Assembly (NCBI RefSeq): GCF_001424485.1
Contig: NZ_LMQC01000012.1
Coordinates: 643,012-707,011, forward strand
Length of the DNA: 64,000 nucleotides
Source of the DNA: Modestobacter sp. Leaf380
Lineage (GTDB): Bacteria > Actinomycetota > Actinomycetes > Mycobacteriales > Geodermatophilaceae
Direction of reading: 5' to 3'
The notes beneath the pieces were generated by a model that saw only the letters and a program-made list of their open reading frames with translations, was not told where the DNA came from and did not search any database. Numbering within the stretch: position 1 is the first letter of the stretch; every line of letters starts with the position of its first letter. Below, in pieces: positions 17,709-27,897 of the stretch. The position numbers and the translations under genes were made by a program.

Positions 17709-19031
17709 ATGTCCCACTCCCGAAGGGCTCAGGCGCTCACCGGGGCGGTCCTCGCCGTCGCCCTGCTGACCGCCGGGTGCGGCGGTTCCGACGCCAGCGA
17801 CGAGCCCTACGACCCCGATGCTCCGGTCACCCTGACCGTGGGCACGTTCGGCACGATGGACCTGGACAACTCCGGCCTCTACGAGGAGTACATGGAGTTG
17901 CACCCCAACGTCACGATCGAGCAGAACAACATCGCCCAGTCCGCGGCGTACTACCAGTCGCTGCAGACCCGGCTGGCCGCCGGCTCCGGCCTGGACGACA
18001 TCCAGGGCCTGGAGATCGGCTTCATCGCCGACGTCGCCCGCAACCACGCCGACTCCTTCGTCGACTTCGCCTCGCTGGACAACGCCGACGAGCTGGAGGG
18101 CAACTTCTACGACTGGAAGTGGGGCCAGGCCTCCACCGACGACGGTCGCGTGCTGGGCCTCGGGACGGACTCCGGTCCGCAGGCCATGTGCTACCGCACC
18201 GACCTCTTCGCCCAGGCGGGGCTGCCCACCGACCGCGAGCAGGTCGGCCAGCTCTGGTCCACGTGGGACGACTACCTCGACGTCGCCCGGCAGTACCAGG
18301 CCGCCCCCGGCACCCCCGCGGGCAGCGCGTTCGTCGACAGCCCGGCCAGCATCTTCTCCTCCTCGGTGTACCAGGGCGACCTGGCCTACAACGACGAGGA
18401 GGGCAACCCGATCCCGGGCGACAGCGACGGCGTCGACTCCGCCTGGGGCTTCGCCAGCCAGGCGGCCGAGGAGGGCCTGACGGCCAACCTCTCCCAGTTC
18501 GGCGACGAGTGGAACGCCGCGTTCTCCAACGGCGCGTTCGCCACCATCGCCTGCCCCGCCTGGATGCTGGGCTACATCACCTCGCAGATGGGTGACGAGG
18601 GCGCGGGCCTGTGGGACATCGCCCCGCTGCCCGGCGCCGAGCAGAGCGCCAGCAACTGGGGCGGCGCCTGGCTGGGCGTCCCCTCGAACGGGGAGAACGT
18701 CGAGGCGGCCACCGAGCTCGTCGAGTGGCTGACCGCACCCGAGCAGCAGGTCCGGGTGTTCACCGAGGCGGCGCACTTCCCGTCCAGCCCGCAGGCCGCC
18801 GAGGACCCCGCGGTCGTCGGGTTCACCGACCCGTACTTCAGCGACGCACCGACCGGGGAGATCTTCAGCCAGTCCGCGGCCAACATCCAGCGCACCCCGA
18901 TCGGGCCGTACGACACCCAGATCCAGGAGGCCTTCACGACCGCGCTGACGGACGTGGCGACCAACGGGACGAGTCCGGACGAGGCCTTCCAGAACGCCCT
19001 CGAGGCCGCCGAGCAGGCCGTCGGCGGCTGA
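17709..19031 (+). CDS. cebE: ABC transporter sugar-binding lipoprotein, CebE-like
   Basis: Extracellular solute-binding protein (family 1) of a carbohydrate ABC importer, 440 residues, tethered by a lipoprotein signal with lipobox LLTAGC (Cys24). Aromatic-rich segments such as YYQSLQTRLAAG and NWGGAWLGVPS are typical of sugar-binding members. By synteny with cebEFG-bglC of streptomycetes the ligand is probably cellobiose or cello-oligosaccharides. ATG at 17709 has AGGAGG 4 nt upstream. A strong hairpin follows the stop, probably giving more binding protein than permease. Confidence 0.88.
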   Translation: MSHSRRAQALTGAVLAVALLTAGCGGSDASDEPYDPDAPVTLTVGTFGTMDLDNSGLYEEYMELHPNVTIEQNNIAQSAAYYQSLQTRLAAGSGLDDIQGLEIGFIADVARNHADSFVDFASLDNADELEGNFYDWKWGQASTDDGRVLGLGTDSGPQAMCYRTDLFAQAGLPTDREQVGQLWSTWDDYLDVARQYQAAPGTPAGSAFVDSPASIFSSSVYQGDLAYNDEEGNPIPGDSDGVDSAWGFASQAAEEGLTANLSQFGDEWNAAFSNGAFATIACPAWMLGYITSQMGDEGAGLWDIAPLPGAEQSASNWGGAWLGVPSNGENVEAATELVEWLTAPEQQVRVFTEAAHFPSSPQAAEDPAVVGFTDPYFSDAPTGEIFSQSAANIQRTPIGPYDTQIQEAFTTALTDVATNGTSPDEAFQNALEAAEQAVGG

Positions 19032-19059
19032 CCCGCCGGCACCCGCCGGACCGTGACGC

Positions 19060-19094
19060 GGTGCCCGGGAGCGGACGACCCGCTCCCGGGCACC
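19060..19094 (+). terminator. Intercistronic hairpin between cebE and cebF
   Basis: A perfect 15-bp GC-rich stem (19060-19074 with 19080-19094) with a 5-nt loop starts 28 nt after the cebE stop. Being inside an operon, it more likely acts as a partial terminator or as a 3' stabiliser of the cebE message than as a full stop. Confidence 0.7.
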
Positions 19095-19150
19095 TGCACA
19101 CCCCACCCAGGACCCCGCCCCACCCGCTCCCGACCACCTCGAGGCCACGC

Positions 19151-20140
19151 ATGACCATCGCGAGCCAGAGTCCGAGCGCGGCGCCGACCACCGCGCCCGT
19201 GCCCGTCGACCCGCCCACCCCCGACGCACCGCCGGCCCGCCGCCGGACCACGCTCACGCGCAACCGCTGGGGCTACGCCTACGTGGCCCCGTTCTTCCTG
19301 GTCTTCGCGGCCTTCAGCCTCTACCCGTTCCTCTACACCGCGTGGGTGTCCCTGCACCGCACGAGCCTGTCCGACATCGACGGCGGCACCTTCGTGGGGC
19401 TGGAGAACTACCGCAACCTGCTGCAGAGCGAGTTCTTCTGGAACGCCGCCCGCAACACCCTGACCATCGGCATCCTGGGCACGGTCCCCCAGCTGTGCAT
19501 GGCCCTGGGCCTGGCCCACCTGCTCAACTACAAGCTCCGCGGCCGGACCTTCTTCCGCACCGTGATGCTGATGCCCTACGCGACGTCGATCGCTGCGGCC
19601 ACGCTGGTCTTCGCCCAGCTCTTCGGCCGCGACTACGGCCTGATCAACACCGCGCTGGAGGCCGTCGGCCTGGACCGGGTCGACTGGGAGGCCGGCACCT
19701 GGACCAGCCAGATCGCCATCGCGGTGATCGTGACCTGGCGCTGGACCGGCTACAACGCGCTGATCTACCTGGCCGCGATGCAGTCCATCCCCGGCGAGCT
19801 CTACGAGGCCGCCGAGATCGACGGCGCCAGCCGGTGGAAGCAGTTCCTGCACGTCACGATCCCGTCGCTGCGGCCCACGATCCTCTTCACGATCGTCGTG
19901 TCGACCATCGGTGCGGTCCAGCTGTTCGGTGAGCCGCTGCTCTTCGCCGGCAACGGGACGACGTCGGGCGGGTCCTCGGGCCAGTACCAGACCCTCGGCC
20001 TGCTGATGTACCAGCAGGGCTGGACCAACTTCCACATCGGCCAGGCCGCGACGACCGCCTGGGCCATGTTCCTGATCATCCTCCTGGTCGTGGGGGCCAA
20101 CGCCGTCGTCGGCCGCCTCCGCGCCCGGGCCGACCGGTAG
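19151..20140 (+). CDS. cebF: Sugar ABC transporter permease, CebF-like
   Basis: Inner-membrane permease of the binding-protein-dependent sugar importer, 329 residues with six predicted helices after a Pro/Thr-rich N-terminus of ~38 residues. The cytoplasmic EAA loop, EAAEIDGASRWKQFLHVTIP, is present at ~residue 219 and contacts the ATPase. The first helix begins WGYAYVAPFFLVFAAFSLYP, typical of MalF/UgpA-type permeases. Followed 9 nt later by the partner permease. Confidence 0.9.
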   Translation: MTIASQSPSAAPTTAPVPVDPPTPDAPPARRRTTLTRNRWGYAYVAPFFLVFAAFSLYPFLYTAWVSLHRTSLSDIDGGTFVGLENYRNLLQSEFFWNAARNTLTIGILGTVPQLCMALGLAHLLNYKLRGRTFFRTVMLMPYATSIAAATLVFAQLFGRDYGLINTALEAVGLDRVDWEAGTWTSQIAIAVIVTWRWTGYNALIYLAAMQSIPGELYEAAEIDGASRWKQFLHVTIPSLRPTILFTIVVSTIGAVQLFGEPLLFAGNGTTSGGSSGQYQTLGLLMYQQGWTNFHIGQAATTAWAMFLIILLVVGANAVVGRLRARADR

Positions 20141-20149
20141 GAGACCGGC

Positions 20150-21055
20150 ATGGCGACCCTCGCACTCCCCGGGACCGAGACCACCTCGGTCCAGCCGGTC
20201 GACCGGCCCACCGACCGCCGCGGCGGCCGGGGCACCACGTCCGGCAAGGCCGGCCCGGTGACCTACGTGCTGCTGACCCTGACCGCGCTGGTCTCGGTCT
20301 TCCCGCTCTACTGGACCCTCGTCGCCGGCTCGCACACCAACGCCGAGATCGCGGCGACCCCGCCGCCGTTCCTGCCCGACGCCGACCTGTTCACCAACTT
20401 CGGGCTGGCCCTGGAGCAGGCACCGATCGGCAAGGCGATCCTGAACTCGGTGCTCGTCGCCGGCAGCATCACGATCGGCACGGTGCTCTTCTGCACGCTG
20501 GCCGGGTTCGCCTTCGCCAAGCTGCGCTTCCGCGGCAAGGGACTGCTGCTGTCGCTGGTGATCGGCACGATGATGGTGCCCACCCAGCTCGCGGTGATCC
20601 CGCTGTTCATGATGATCGCGGACCTGCAGTGGGTGAACCAGCTGCAGGCGGTCGTCCTGCCCACACTGGTCAGCGCGTTCGGCGTCTTCTTCATGCGCCA
20701 GTTCCTGACCTCGGCGCTGCCCGACGAGCTGCTGGAGGCAGGCCGCGTCGACGGCGCCTCCACCCACCGGATCTTCTGGTCGATCGTCGTCCCGGTGGCC
20801 CGCCCGGCGATGGCCGTGCTGGCGATGCTCACCTTCCTGACCGCCTGGAACGAGTTCTTCTGGCCGATCATCGCCCTCACCCAGGCCAACCCCACCGTGC
20901 AGGTCGCCCTGGCCGGCCTGGGCTCGGGCTACGTGCCCCAGCGGGCCGTGATCATGGCCGGCACCATCCTCGGCACCCTGCCCGTCCTCATCGTCTTCGC
21001 CGTCCTCGGCAAGCAGATCGTCGGCGGGATCATGCAGGGCGCGGTCAAGGGATGA
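20150..21055 (+). CDS. cebG: Sugar ABC transporter permease, CebG-like
   Basis: Second permease of the importer (301 residues, six helices; MalG/UgpE type). The EAA loop reads LLEAGRVDGASTHRIFWSIVVP (~residues 194-215). The start ATG has TAGGAG 6 nt upstream, and that box overlaps the cebF stop. It would pair with CebF to form the channel energised by the MsiK-like ATPase encoded next. Confidence 0.9.
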   Translation: MATLALPGTETTSVQPVDRPTDRRGGRGTTSGKAGPVTYVLLTLTALVSVFPLYWTLVAGSHTNAEIAATPPPFLPDADLFTNFGLALEQAPIGKAILNSVLVAGSITIGTVLFCTLAGFAFAKLRFRGKGLLLSLVIGTMMVPTQLAVIPLFMMIADLQWVNQLQAVVLPTLVSAFGVFFMRQFLTSALPDELLEAGRVDGASTHRIFWSIVVPVARPAMAVLAMLTFLTAWNEFFWPIIALTQANPTVQVALAGLGSGYVPQRAVIMAGTILGTLPVLIVFAVLGKQIVGGIMQGAVKG

Positions 21056-21102
21056 CACCGGTCCGAACCACCCCCACCCCCTCCCCCACAGAGAGCTGAC
21101 CC

Positions 21103-22194
<1,092 letters not shown>

Positions 22195-22219
22195 CGCGCC
22201 ACCCCACCTGGAGACCCGC

Positions 22220-23614
22220 GTGACCACCACCGACACCCGCGAGACCACCGCCACCGGGCTGGTCTTCCCGCCCGGCTTCGTCTTCGGCGCCGCCACCGCC
22301 GCCTACCAGATCGAGGGGGCCGTCGACGTCGACGGCCGGGGCCCCTCGATCTGGGACACCTTCAGCCACACCCCCGGCAAGACCCACCTCGGCCACACCG
22401 GGGACGTCGCCGTCGAGCACCACGCCCGCTACCGCGAGGACGTCGCGCTGATGGCCGACCTGGGCCTGGCGGCCTACCGGTTCTCCGTCTCCTGGTCCCG
22501 GGTGCTGCCCGAGGGTGCCGGCCGGGTCGAGCAGCGCGGCCTGGACTTCTACCGCCGGCTGGTCGACGAGCTGCTGGAGGCCGGCGTCGACCCGTGGCTG
22601 ACGCTGTACCACTGGGACCTGCCGCAGGCCCTGCAGGACCAGGGCGGCTGGACCTCCCGGGACACCGCCGAGCGCTTCGCCGACTACGCCGGGGTCCTCT
22701 ACGACGGGCTCGGGGACCGGGTGTCGCACTGGTCCACGCTCAACGAGCCGATGTGCAGCGCGCTGCTGGGGCACATGGCCGGCCAGCACGCACCCGGGCA
22801 CCGGGACGCCGTCGAGGCCTCGCGGGCCACCCACCACCTGTTGCTGGGCCACGGCCTGGCCACCCGGGTGCTGCGCGAGCGCGGGGCGGACTCCTGCGGG
22901 CTGACCCTGAACTTCACCCCGATGACGCCGGCCAGCGACTCCCCCGCCGACGTCGACGCCGCCCGCCGCCTCGATGGTCAGCAGAACCGGATGTTCCTGG
23001 TCCCGGTCGTCACCGGCGAGTACCCGGCCGACGTCGCCGAGGACCTGGCTGCCGCCGGCGCCCCGCTGCCGATCGAGGACGGCGACCTGGAGCTGATCGC
23101 CACCCCGCTGGACTGGCTGGGCGTCAACTTCTACTTCGGGTCCGTCGTCCGGGCGACCGAGGAGCCCACCGGCAAGGCGAGCTCCTTCATCGGTGGCGAG
23201 CGGGTCGAGGAGGTCCCGCCGACCGGGCCGACCACGACGATGGGCTGGGGCGTCACCCCGCACGCCTTCACCGACCTGCTGCTGCGACTGCGGGACACCG
23301 CACCGGGCCTGCCGCTGGTGATCACCGAGAACGGCTCGGCCTGGCCGGACGAGGTCTCCCCCGACGGCGCCGTGCACGACCCGCAGCGGGTCCGGTACCT
23401 GATGGACCACCTGGCCGCGGTCACCGACGCCATCGAACTCGGGGCCGACGTCCGTGGCTACTTCGCCTGGTCGCTGCTGGACAACTACGAGTGGGCCCGC
23501 GGCTACGACCAGCGCTTCGGCATCGTGCACGTCGACTACGACACCCAGGTCCGGACGCCGAAGGACAGCGCGCTGGCCTACGCGGAGGTGATCCGCCGCC
23601 ACGCCGCCGGCTGA
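22220..23614 (+). CDS. bglC: GH1 beta-glucosidase
   Basis: Cytoplasmic family 1 glycoside hydrolase (464 residues) that splits beta-glucosides such as imported cellobiose to glucose. The (beta/alpha)8 signature is clear: FVFGAATAAYQIEGA at the N-terminus, acid/base Glu176 in TLNEP and nucleophile Glu370 in VITENGSAW, with NYEWARGYDQRFGIVHVDY near the end forming the aglycone side. No signal peptide, in agreement with uptake before hydrolysis. Last gene of the ceb cluster; GGAG lies 8 nt before the GTG start. Confidence 0.95.
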   Translation: MTTTDTRETTATGLVFPPGFVFGAATAAYQIEGAVDVDGRGPSIWDTFSHTPGKTHLGHTGDVAVEHHARYREDVALMADLGLAAYRFSVSWSRVLPEGAGRVEQRGLDFYRRLVDELLEAGVDPWLTLYHWDLPQALQDQGGWTSRDTAERFADYAGVLYDGLGDRVSHWSTLNEPMCSALLGHMAGQHAPGHRDAVEASRATHHLLLGHGLATRVLRERGADSCGLTLNFTPMTPASDSPADVDAARRLDGQQNRMFLVPVVTGEYPADVAEDLAAAGAPLPIEDGDLELIATPLDWLGVNFYFGSVVRATEEPTGKASSFIGGERVEEVPPTGPTTTMGWGVTPHAFTDLLLRLRDTAPGLPLVITENGSAWPDEVSPDGAVHDPQRVRYLMDHLAAVTDAIELGADVRGYFAWSLLDNYEWARGYDQRFGIVHVDYDTQVRTPKDSALAYAEVIRRHAAG

Positions 23615-23622
23615 CCCGCCCC

Positions 23623-23681
23623 GGCATGGGATCCCCCGCATACAGAAGGCCGCTCGTGCCATGTGCGGGGGATCCCATGCC
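23623..23681. terminator. Long terminator-like hairpin after bglC
   Basis: A perfect 18-bp stem (23623-23640 with 23664-23681) with a 23-nt loop starts 8 nt after the bglC stop. The stem and loop are unusually long for a simple terminator. Confidence 0.7.
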
Positions 23682-23734
23682 ACCGCGGGCGGGGGAAGAC
23701 ATCCGGGTGGGCGCGGGTTAGGGTCCTCGCAAGC

Positions 23735-23750
23735 AGTTGAGCACTCAACT
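23735..23750. promoter_or_regulatory. Palindromic operator upstream of the pirin genes
   Basis: AGTTGAGCACTCAACT has two perfect 7-bp arms and a 2-bp centre. It lies 11 bp downstream of a possible -10 (TAGGGT, 23719-23724) and 18 bp before the first pirin start. The arm sequence is of the kind bound by MarR/HxlR-type dimeric regulators; the cognate protein is not known. Confidence 0.6.
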
Positions 23751-23768
23751 AGCAACCTGGAGGTCGGG

Positions 23769-24755
23769 ATGCCCGCCGTCACCGTCGAGGACACCACCAC
23801 GCTGGCCCGGGTCCCGGTGCCCGCGCCCGGCACCGTGCGGCGCCGCGTCCGCTCGGTCACCACCGCCCCGCGCGGCTTCGAGGGCGAGGGCTTCCCGGTC
23901 CGCCGCGCCTTCGCCGGCGTCGACCTGCGCGACCTGGACCCCTTCATCCACATGGACCAGATGGGCGAGGTCGAGTACGCCCCGGGTGAGCCCAAGGGCA
24001 CCTCCTGGCACCCGCACCGCGGCTTCGAGACCGTCACCTACATCATCGACGGCACCTTCGAGCACGCCGACAGCCACGGCGGCGGCGGGTCGATCACCAA
24101 CGGTGACACCCAGTGGATGACCGCCGGCGGCGGCGTCCTGCACATCGAGAGGCCCCCGGAGTCCCTGGTGCTCTCCGGCGGCCTCTTCCACGGCCTGCAG
24201 CTGTGGGTGAACTTGCCCAAGGCGCAGAAGTGGGTCGAGCCCCGCTACCAGGACCTGCGCGCCGACCAGTCGGTGCTGCTGGCCAGCCCGGACGCCGGGG
24301 CGTTCCTCCGCGTCATCGCCGGGGACGTCGGCGGCCACGCCGGCCCGGGGACGACCTACACCCCGATGGCCATGGTGCACGCCACCATCGCCCCCGGCGC
24401 CACCCTGGACCTGCCGTGGGAGCCGGACTTCAACGCCCTGGTCTACGTGCTGTCGGGCAACGGCACCGTGGGCGCCGGCGACCAGCCGGTCACCGGCGGC
24501 CAGCTCGCCGTCTTCGGGCCCGGGGACACCGTCACCGTCAAGGGCGCCCTGAACCAGGACAGCCGCACGCCGTCGCTGGACGTCGTCGTCCTGGGCGGCC
24601 GCCCGATCCGCGAGCCCATCGCCATGTACGGGCCGTTCGTGATGAACACCCGCGAGGAGGTCCGGGACGCCTTCACCGACTGGCAGGGCGGCCGGCTCGG
24701 CTCCATCCCGGCACAACACGTCGCGCACACGGGCGTGCGTGGGCAAGCTGACTGA
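23769..24755 (+). CDS. Pirin family protein
   Basis: 328-residue bicupin protein of the pirin family. The N-terminal cupin shows the metal-binding pattern WHPHRGFETVTYIIDG and later GDTQWMTAGGGVLHIE; the C-terminal cupin is less conserved. Some pirins act as quercetin 2,3-dioxygenases, others are redox-sensitive regulators; the sequence does not decide. ATG at 23769 has GGAGG 5 nt upstream. A second pirin gene follows immediately, and the palindrome upstream suggests induction by stress or electrophiles. Confidence 0.88.
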   Translation: MPAVTVEDTTTLARVPVPAPGTVRRRVRSVTTAPRGFEGEGFPVRRAFAGVDLRDLDPFIHMDQMGEVEYAPGEPKGTSWHPHRGFETVTYIIDGTFEHADSHGGGGSITNGDTQWMTAGGGVLHIERPPESLVLSGGLFHGLQLWVNLPKAQKWVEPRYQDLRADQSVLLASPDAGAFLRVIAGDVGGHAGPGTTYTPMAMVHATIAPGATLDLPWEPDFNALVYVLSGNGTVGAGDQPVTGGQLAVFGPGDTVTVKGALNQDSRTPSLDVVVLGGRPIREPIAMYGPFVMNTREEVRDAFTDWQGGRLGSIPAQHVAHTGVRGQAD

Positions 24756-24756
24756 C

Positions 24757-25725
24757 GTGAGCGACCTCGAGCCCCGTCCGGACACCCACGTGCTGGGCGG
24801 GCTCGGGGGCGTCGCACCCCGCCCGGCCCTGGACCTGCTCCCCGGCAAGACCGTCACCCTCGGCGAGCGCATGCAGGTCCGCCGGCTGCTGCCGACGCTG
24901 GGCCGCCGGATGGTCGGCGCCTGGGCGTTCGTCGACCACTACGGTCCCGACGACGTCGCCGGCACCGACGGCATGCAGGTCCTGCCGCACCCGCACACCG
25001 GGCTGCAGACGGTGTCCTGGTTGATCGAGGGCACCGTGCACCACAGGGACTCCCTGGGCAGCGACGTGCTCTTCGGTGCCGGCGAGCTGGCGCTGATGAC
25101 CGCCGGGCGGGCGATCAGCCACAGCGAGCAGTCCCCCGTCGCCCACCCGGGACTCCTGCACGGGGCTCAGCTGTGGGTCGCGCTGCCCGACGGCGTCCGG
25201 GACGTCGCCCCCGCCTTCGAGCACCACGCCACGTTGCCCGGCTTCGTCTCCGACGGGGTGACGGCGACCGTGCTGATGGGCTCGCTGGGCGGGGCCACCT
25301 CGCCGGGCACCGCGTACTCCCCGCTGGTCGGCGTGGACCTGGCCCTGGCGGCCGGGGCGGACGTCGAGCTGCCGCTGGAGCCCGGCTTCGAGCACGCCGT
25401 GCTGGCGTCCTCCGGTGACTCCGTCGTCGAGGGCGCCCCGGTGGCGCACGGCTCGATGCTCTACCTGGGCACCGGCCGCAGCACCGTGCGGGTCCGGGCC
25501 GAGCAGCCCAGCCGGCTGCTGCTGCTGGGCGGGGAGCCCTTCGAGGAGCAGATCGTCATGTGGTGGAACTTCGTCGGCCGCAGCGGCGACGAGGTCGCCG
25601 GGTTCCGCGAGCAGTGGGAGTCCGGCGAGCGGTTCGGCCACGTCGACGGCTTCGAGGACGGCGAGCGCACCGGCGCCCCGCCGATGCCCCCGGTACCGCT
25701 CAAGGCCCGCGGCCGCGAGCGCTGA
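24757..25725 (+). CDS. Pirin family protein (second, divergent copy)
   Basis: 322-residue second pirin directly after the first. The cupin motif is PHPHTGLQTVSWLIEGTVHHRD, followed by GELALMTAGRAISHSE. It differs from its neighbour enough to be an old duplication rather than a recent one. The start is uncertain: GTG at 24757, one base after the previous stop, or GTG at 24739, overlapping it; neither has a good ribosome binding site, so coupled translation is likely. Confidence 0.85.
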   Translation: MSDLEPRPDTHVLGGLGGVAPRPALDLLPGKTVTLGERMQVRRLLPTLGRRMVGAWAFVDHYGPDDVAGTDGMQVLPHPHTGLQTVSWLIEGTVHHRDSLGSDVLFGAGELALMTAGRAISHSEQSPVAHPGLLHGAQLWVALPDGVRDVAPAFEHHATLPGFVSDGVTATVLMGSLGGATSPGTAYSPLVGVDLALAAGADVELPLEPGFEHAVLASSGDSVVEGAPVAHGSMLYLGTGRSTVRVRAEQPSRLLLLGGEPFEEQIVMWWNFVGRSGDEVAGFREQWESGERFGHVDGFEDGERTGAPPMPPVPLKARGRER

Positions 25726-25751
25726 CCCGCGGCCGCTCCTGCTCCGGCAAA

Positions 25752-25799
25752 GGAAGCTCTACACCTCGCATCGGGCGCGCGAGGGGGTGTAGAGCTTCC
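25752..25799. terminator. Terminator hairpin between convergent genes
   Basis: A perfect 14-bp stem (25752-25765 with 25786-25799) with a 20-nt loop separates the second pirin gene from the convergent TPM-domain gene. Like the hairpin after bglC it has a long loop and ends near CCCATGCC. Confidence 0.65.
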
Positions 25800-25829
25800 C
25801 ATGCCGGGGGCTGGGGCGATCTGGGGTGG

Positions 25830-27845
25830 CTAGAAGCCGCCGCCGCCGAAGTCGCCGCCGCCCCCGAAGTCCCCGCCGCCGAAGTCCCCTCCACCGCCGC
25901 CGTCCCCGAAACCGCCTCCGTTGCCTCCGCCGAGACCGCCGATGAGCAGCCCGCCGAGGAGACCACCGGCCAGCCCGCCGCCGAAGCCGCTGCCCCCGTA
26001 GCCCCGGCCGTACCCGCCGCGGCCGTAGCCCTGGCCGTACCCGCCGCCGTAGCCGCCGTCCTGGTACTGCGCCACGTCCTGCTGGGCGGCCTGCATGGCC
26101 TGCTGGGCCAGTGCGTCGGCGCGCTGGGCCGCGCGCAGCGCCGCGATGGGGTCGGTCGACCCGGTGCGCGACGCCTCGTCGAGGTACCGCTCCGCCTCGG
26201 CGAGCCGGGTGCGCGCCGAGCTGCCCACCGCACCGCGGCGGGTGGTGATGAAGTCCCCGGCCGAGGCGACCGAGGAATCCGCCGCCCGGATGGCCTGCTG
26301 CAGGTGGGCGGTGGCCCGCTCCTGCTGCTGACGCAGGTCGCGCGCGGGCTCCAGCGCCGCCTCCAGGGCGAGGTCGGCCTCGTCGAGGCGACGGGTCACC
26401 GCCAGTGGGTCGGGCAGCGAGCCGTCGGCCGGCTGCAACTGGCCGACCGTCCCGGCCAGCGCCGCCTCGGCGCGGGCCAGCTGCTCGCGCAGCCCCGGGG
26501 TGTCCACGCCCCGACTGAGCATGGCGTGCGCCTCGGCGATGTCGCGCTCGGTCTCGGCCCGCACGGCCTCGAAGTGGCCAGGGGCGTCCCGCAGGTCGGC
26601 GACCGTGCGGTCCACGGCGTCCAGCAGCGTGCCGGCCTCGGAGAGGGAGTCCTCGCCCGCCCGGACGGCGGGCACCGCACCGTTGGGTCGACCGGCCTCG
26701 ATCTCGGCCCGGCCGGCGACCACCAGCTGCTCGGCCCGGTCGATCCGGGCCCGCGCCTCGTCCACGTTGTCCGCGACCGGGGCCCAGGCCGACCGCGCGT
26801 ACCGCTCCGACAGCCAGACCAGGGTCCGGTCGCCGTCGGGCAGCCGGTCGCGCAGCCGCTGCGCCACCGGGGTCAGTGCCTCCAGTGCCTCGGGCGCGGA
26901 GTCGGCCAGGTGCCGCAGCTCGGCGTAGGCCTCGCGCTGGCCCTGCAGCCGGCCCCGGGCGGACGCGGTGAGCTCCAGCAGCTCGGTGAGCATCCGCCGC
27001 TGGGTGGGCTCGTCCTCCGGGATGTCGTCGTCGAGCTCCTGGCGGATGGTGAACGCCCGGGAGAGCTCGGCCTTGGACTCCGCGAGTGCCTCGCCGAAGC
27101 CGGCCACCGGGCCGTCGCCGTACTGCGACCGGGCGTAGGCCAGGTCCAGCTCGGAGGTCTTGACCGCCTCGTCCAGGCCGAGCAGCTCCTCGCTGGCCCG
27201 GAACGTCAGCTGCTGGGTGGGGGTGCCGTGGTGCGGGTCGCGGGCGGCGGCCTCGGCCTCCTCCTTCTCCCGGCGGACCTGGGCCGAGGCGGCGGCGGCC
27301 TTCTTCTTCCGTCGGTTGCGCAGCAGCGCGTACCCGCCGCCGCCGACGACGGCGATGCCCGCCAGCGCGCCCAGCGCGATGCTGCCCCCGTCCCCGGGCT
27401 GCAGCTGCTCGGCCAACGTGGTCGCCGCGGTGGCGTACTCGCCCTGGGCCAGGAGCGGCTCGACGTCCTCGGCGACGATGGTCTGCAGATCCGTCCCGGT
27501 CTCGGCGGTGCCCGCGCCGACCCGGTTGGTGTCGGTGGCCACGGCCAGCAGCACGTCACTGCCGCCGAGCCCGCCGTCGGTGTAGCTCTGCTGTGTCCAC
27601 TCGGCCGGGCTGAGGTCCTCGAAGGAGTCGACGTACACGACGAAGAGCGACGTCCCGTCTTCCTGCTGCAGCACGTCGATCGCGTCCTGCACCTGCTGCT
27701 CCTCGGCGCTGGACAGCACGTCGGAGTTGTCGGTGACGCGGTCGACGGGCGCGAACGGCTCCTCCGCGGACGCCGCACCGGCACCGGCGAGCAGGACGGT
27801 CAGGCCGACGGCGGTCCCGGCGAGGAGTCGGGAGAGGGGTCGCAT
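25830..27845 (-). CDS. TPM domain-containing membrane protein (copy 1)
   Basis: 671-residue protein: signal peptide (~1-27, ending ASAEE), an extracytoplasmic TPM domain (~28-155; RVTDNSDVLSSAEEQQVQDAI), a transmembrane helix (~160-178, GALAGIAVVGGGGYALLRNRRKKK), then a long Ala/Glu/Arg-rich helical cytoplasmic region (~190-580) and a tail made almost only of Gly, Phe, Asp and Tyr. TPM domains are linked to photosystem repair in plants and to unknown envelope roles in bacteria. GACCAT lies 6 nt before the ATG, a possible leaderless -10. Tandem paralogue downstream of the next gene. Confidence 0.85.
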   Translation of the reverse strand: MRPLSRLLAGTAVGLTVLLAGAGAASAEEPFAPVDRVTDNSDVLSSAEEQQVQDAIDVLQQEDGTSLFVVYVDSFEDLSPAEWTQQSYTDGGLGGSDVLLAVATDTNRVGAGTAETGTDLQTIVAEDVEPLLAQGEYATAATTLAEQLQPGDGGSIALGALAGIAVVGGGGYALLRNRRKKKAAAASAQVRREKEEAEAAARDPHHGTPTQQLTFRASEELLGLDEAVKTSELDLAYARSQYGDGPVAGFGEALAESKAELSRAFTIRQELDDDIPEDEPTQRRMLTELLELTASARGRLQGQREAYAELRHLADSAPEALEALTPVAQRLRDRLPDGDRTLVWLSERYARSAWAPVADNVDEARARIDRAEQLVVAGRAEIEAGRPNGAVPAVRAGEDSLSEAGTLLDAVDRTVADLRDAPGHFEAVRAETERDIAEAHAMLSRGVDTPGLREQLARAEAALAGTVGQLQPADGSLPDPLAVTRRLDEADLALEAALEPARDLRQQQERATAHLQQAIRAADSSVASAGDFITTRRGAVGSSARTRLAEAERYLDEASRTGSTDPIAALRAAQRADALAQQAMQAAQQDVAQYQDGGYGGGYGQGYGRGGYGRGYGGSGFGGGLAGGLLGGLLIGGLGGGNGGGFGDGGGGGDFGGGDFGGGGDFGGGGF

Positions 27846-27897
27846 GACCCCATGGTCCCCCACTCCGCTGTGTGCCGCGGCGCCTCGGAGGGACCGC

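Noticed and set aside
24739-24757. GTG 24739 as the start of the second pirin
   Set aside because: Neither this nor 24757 has a ribosome binding site; 24757 was preferred because it avoids overlap with the previous gene, but the choice is not firm.
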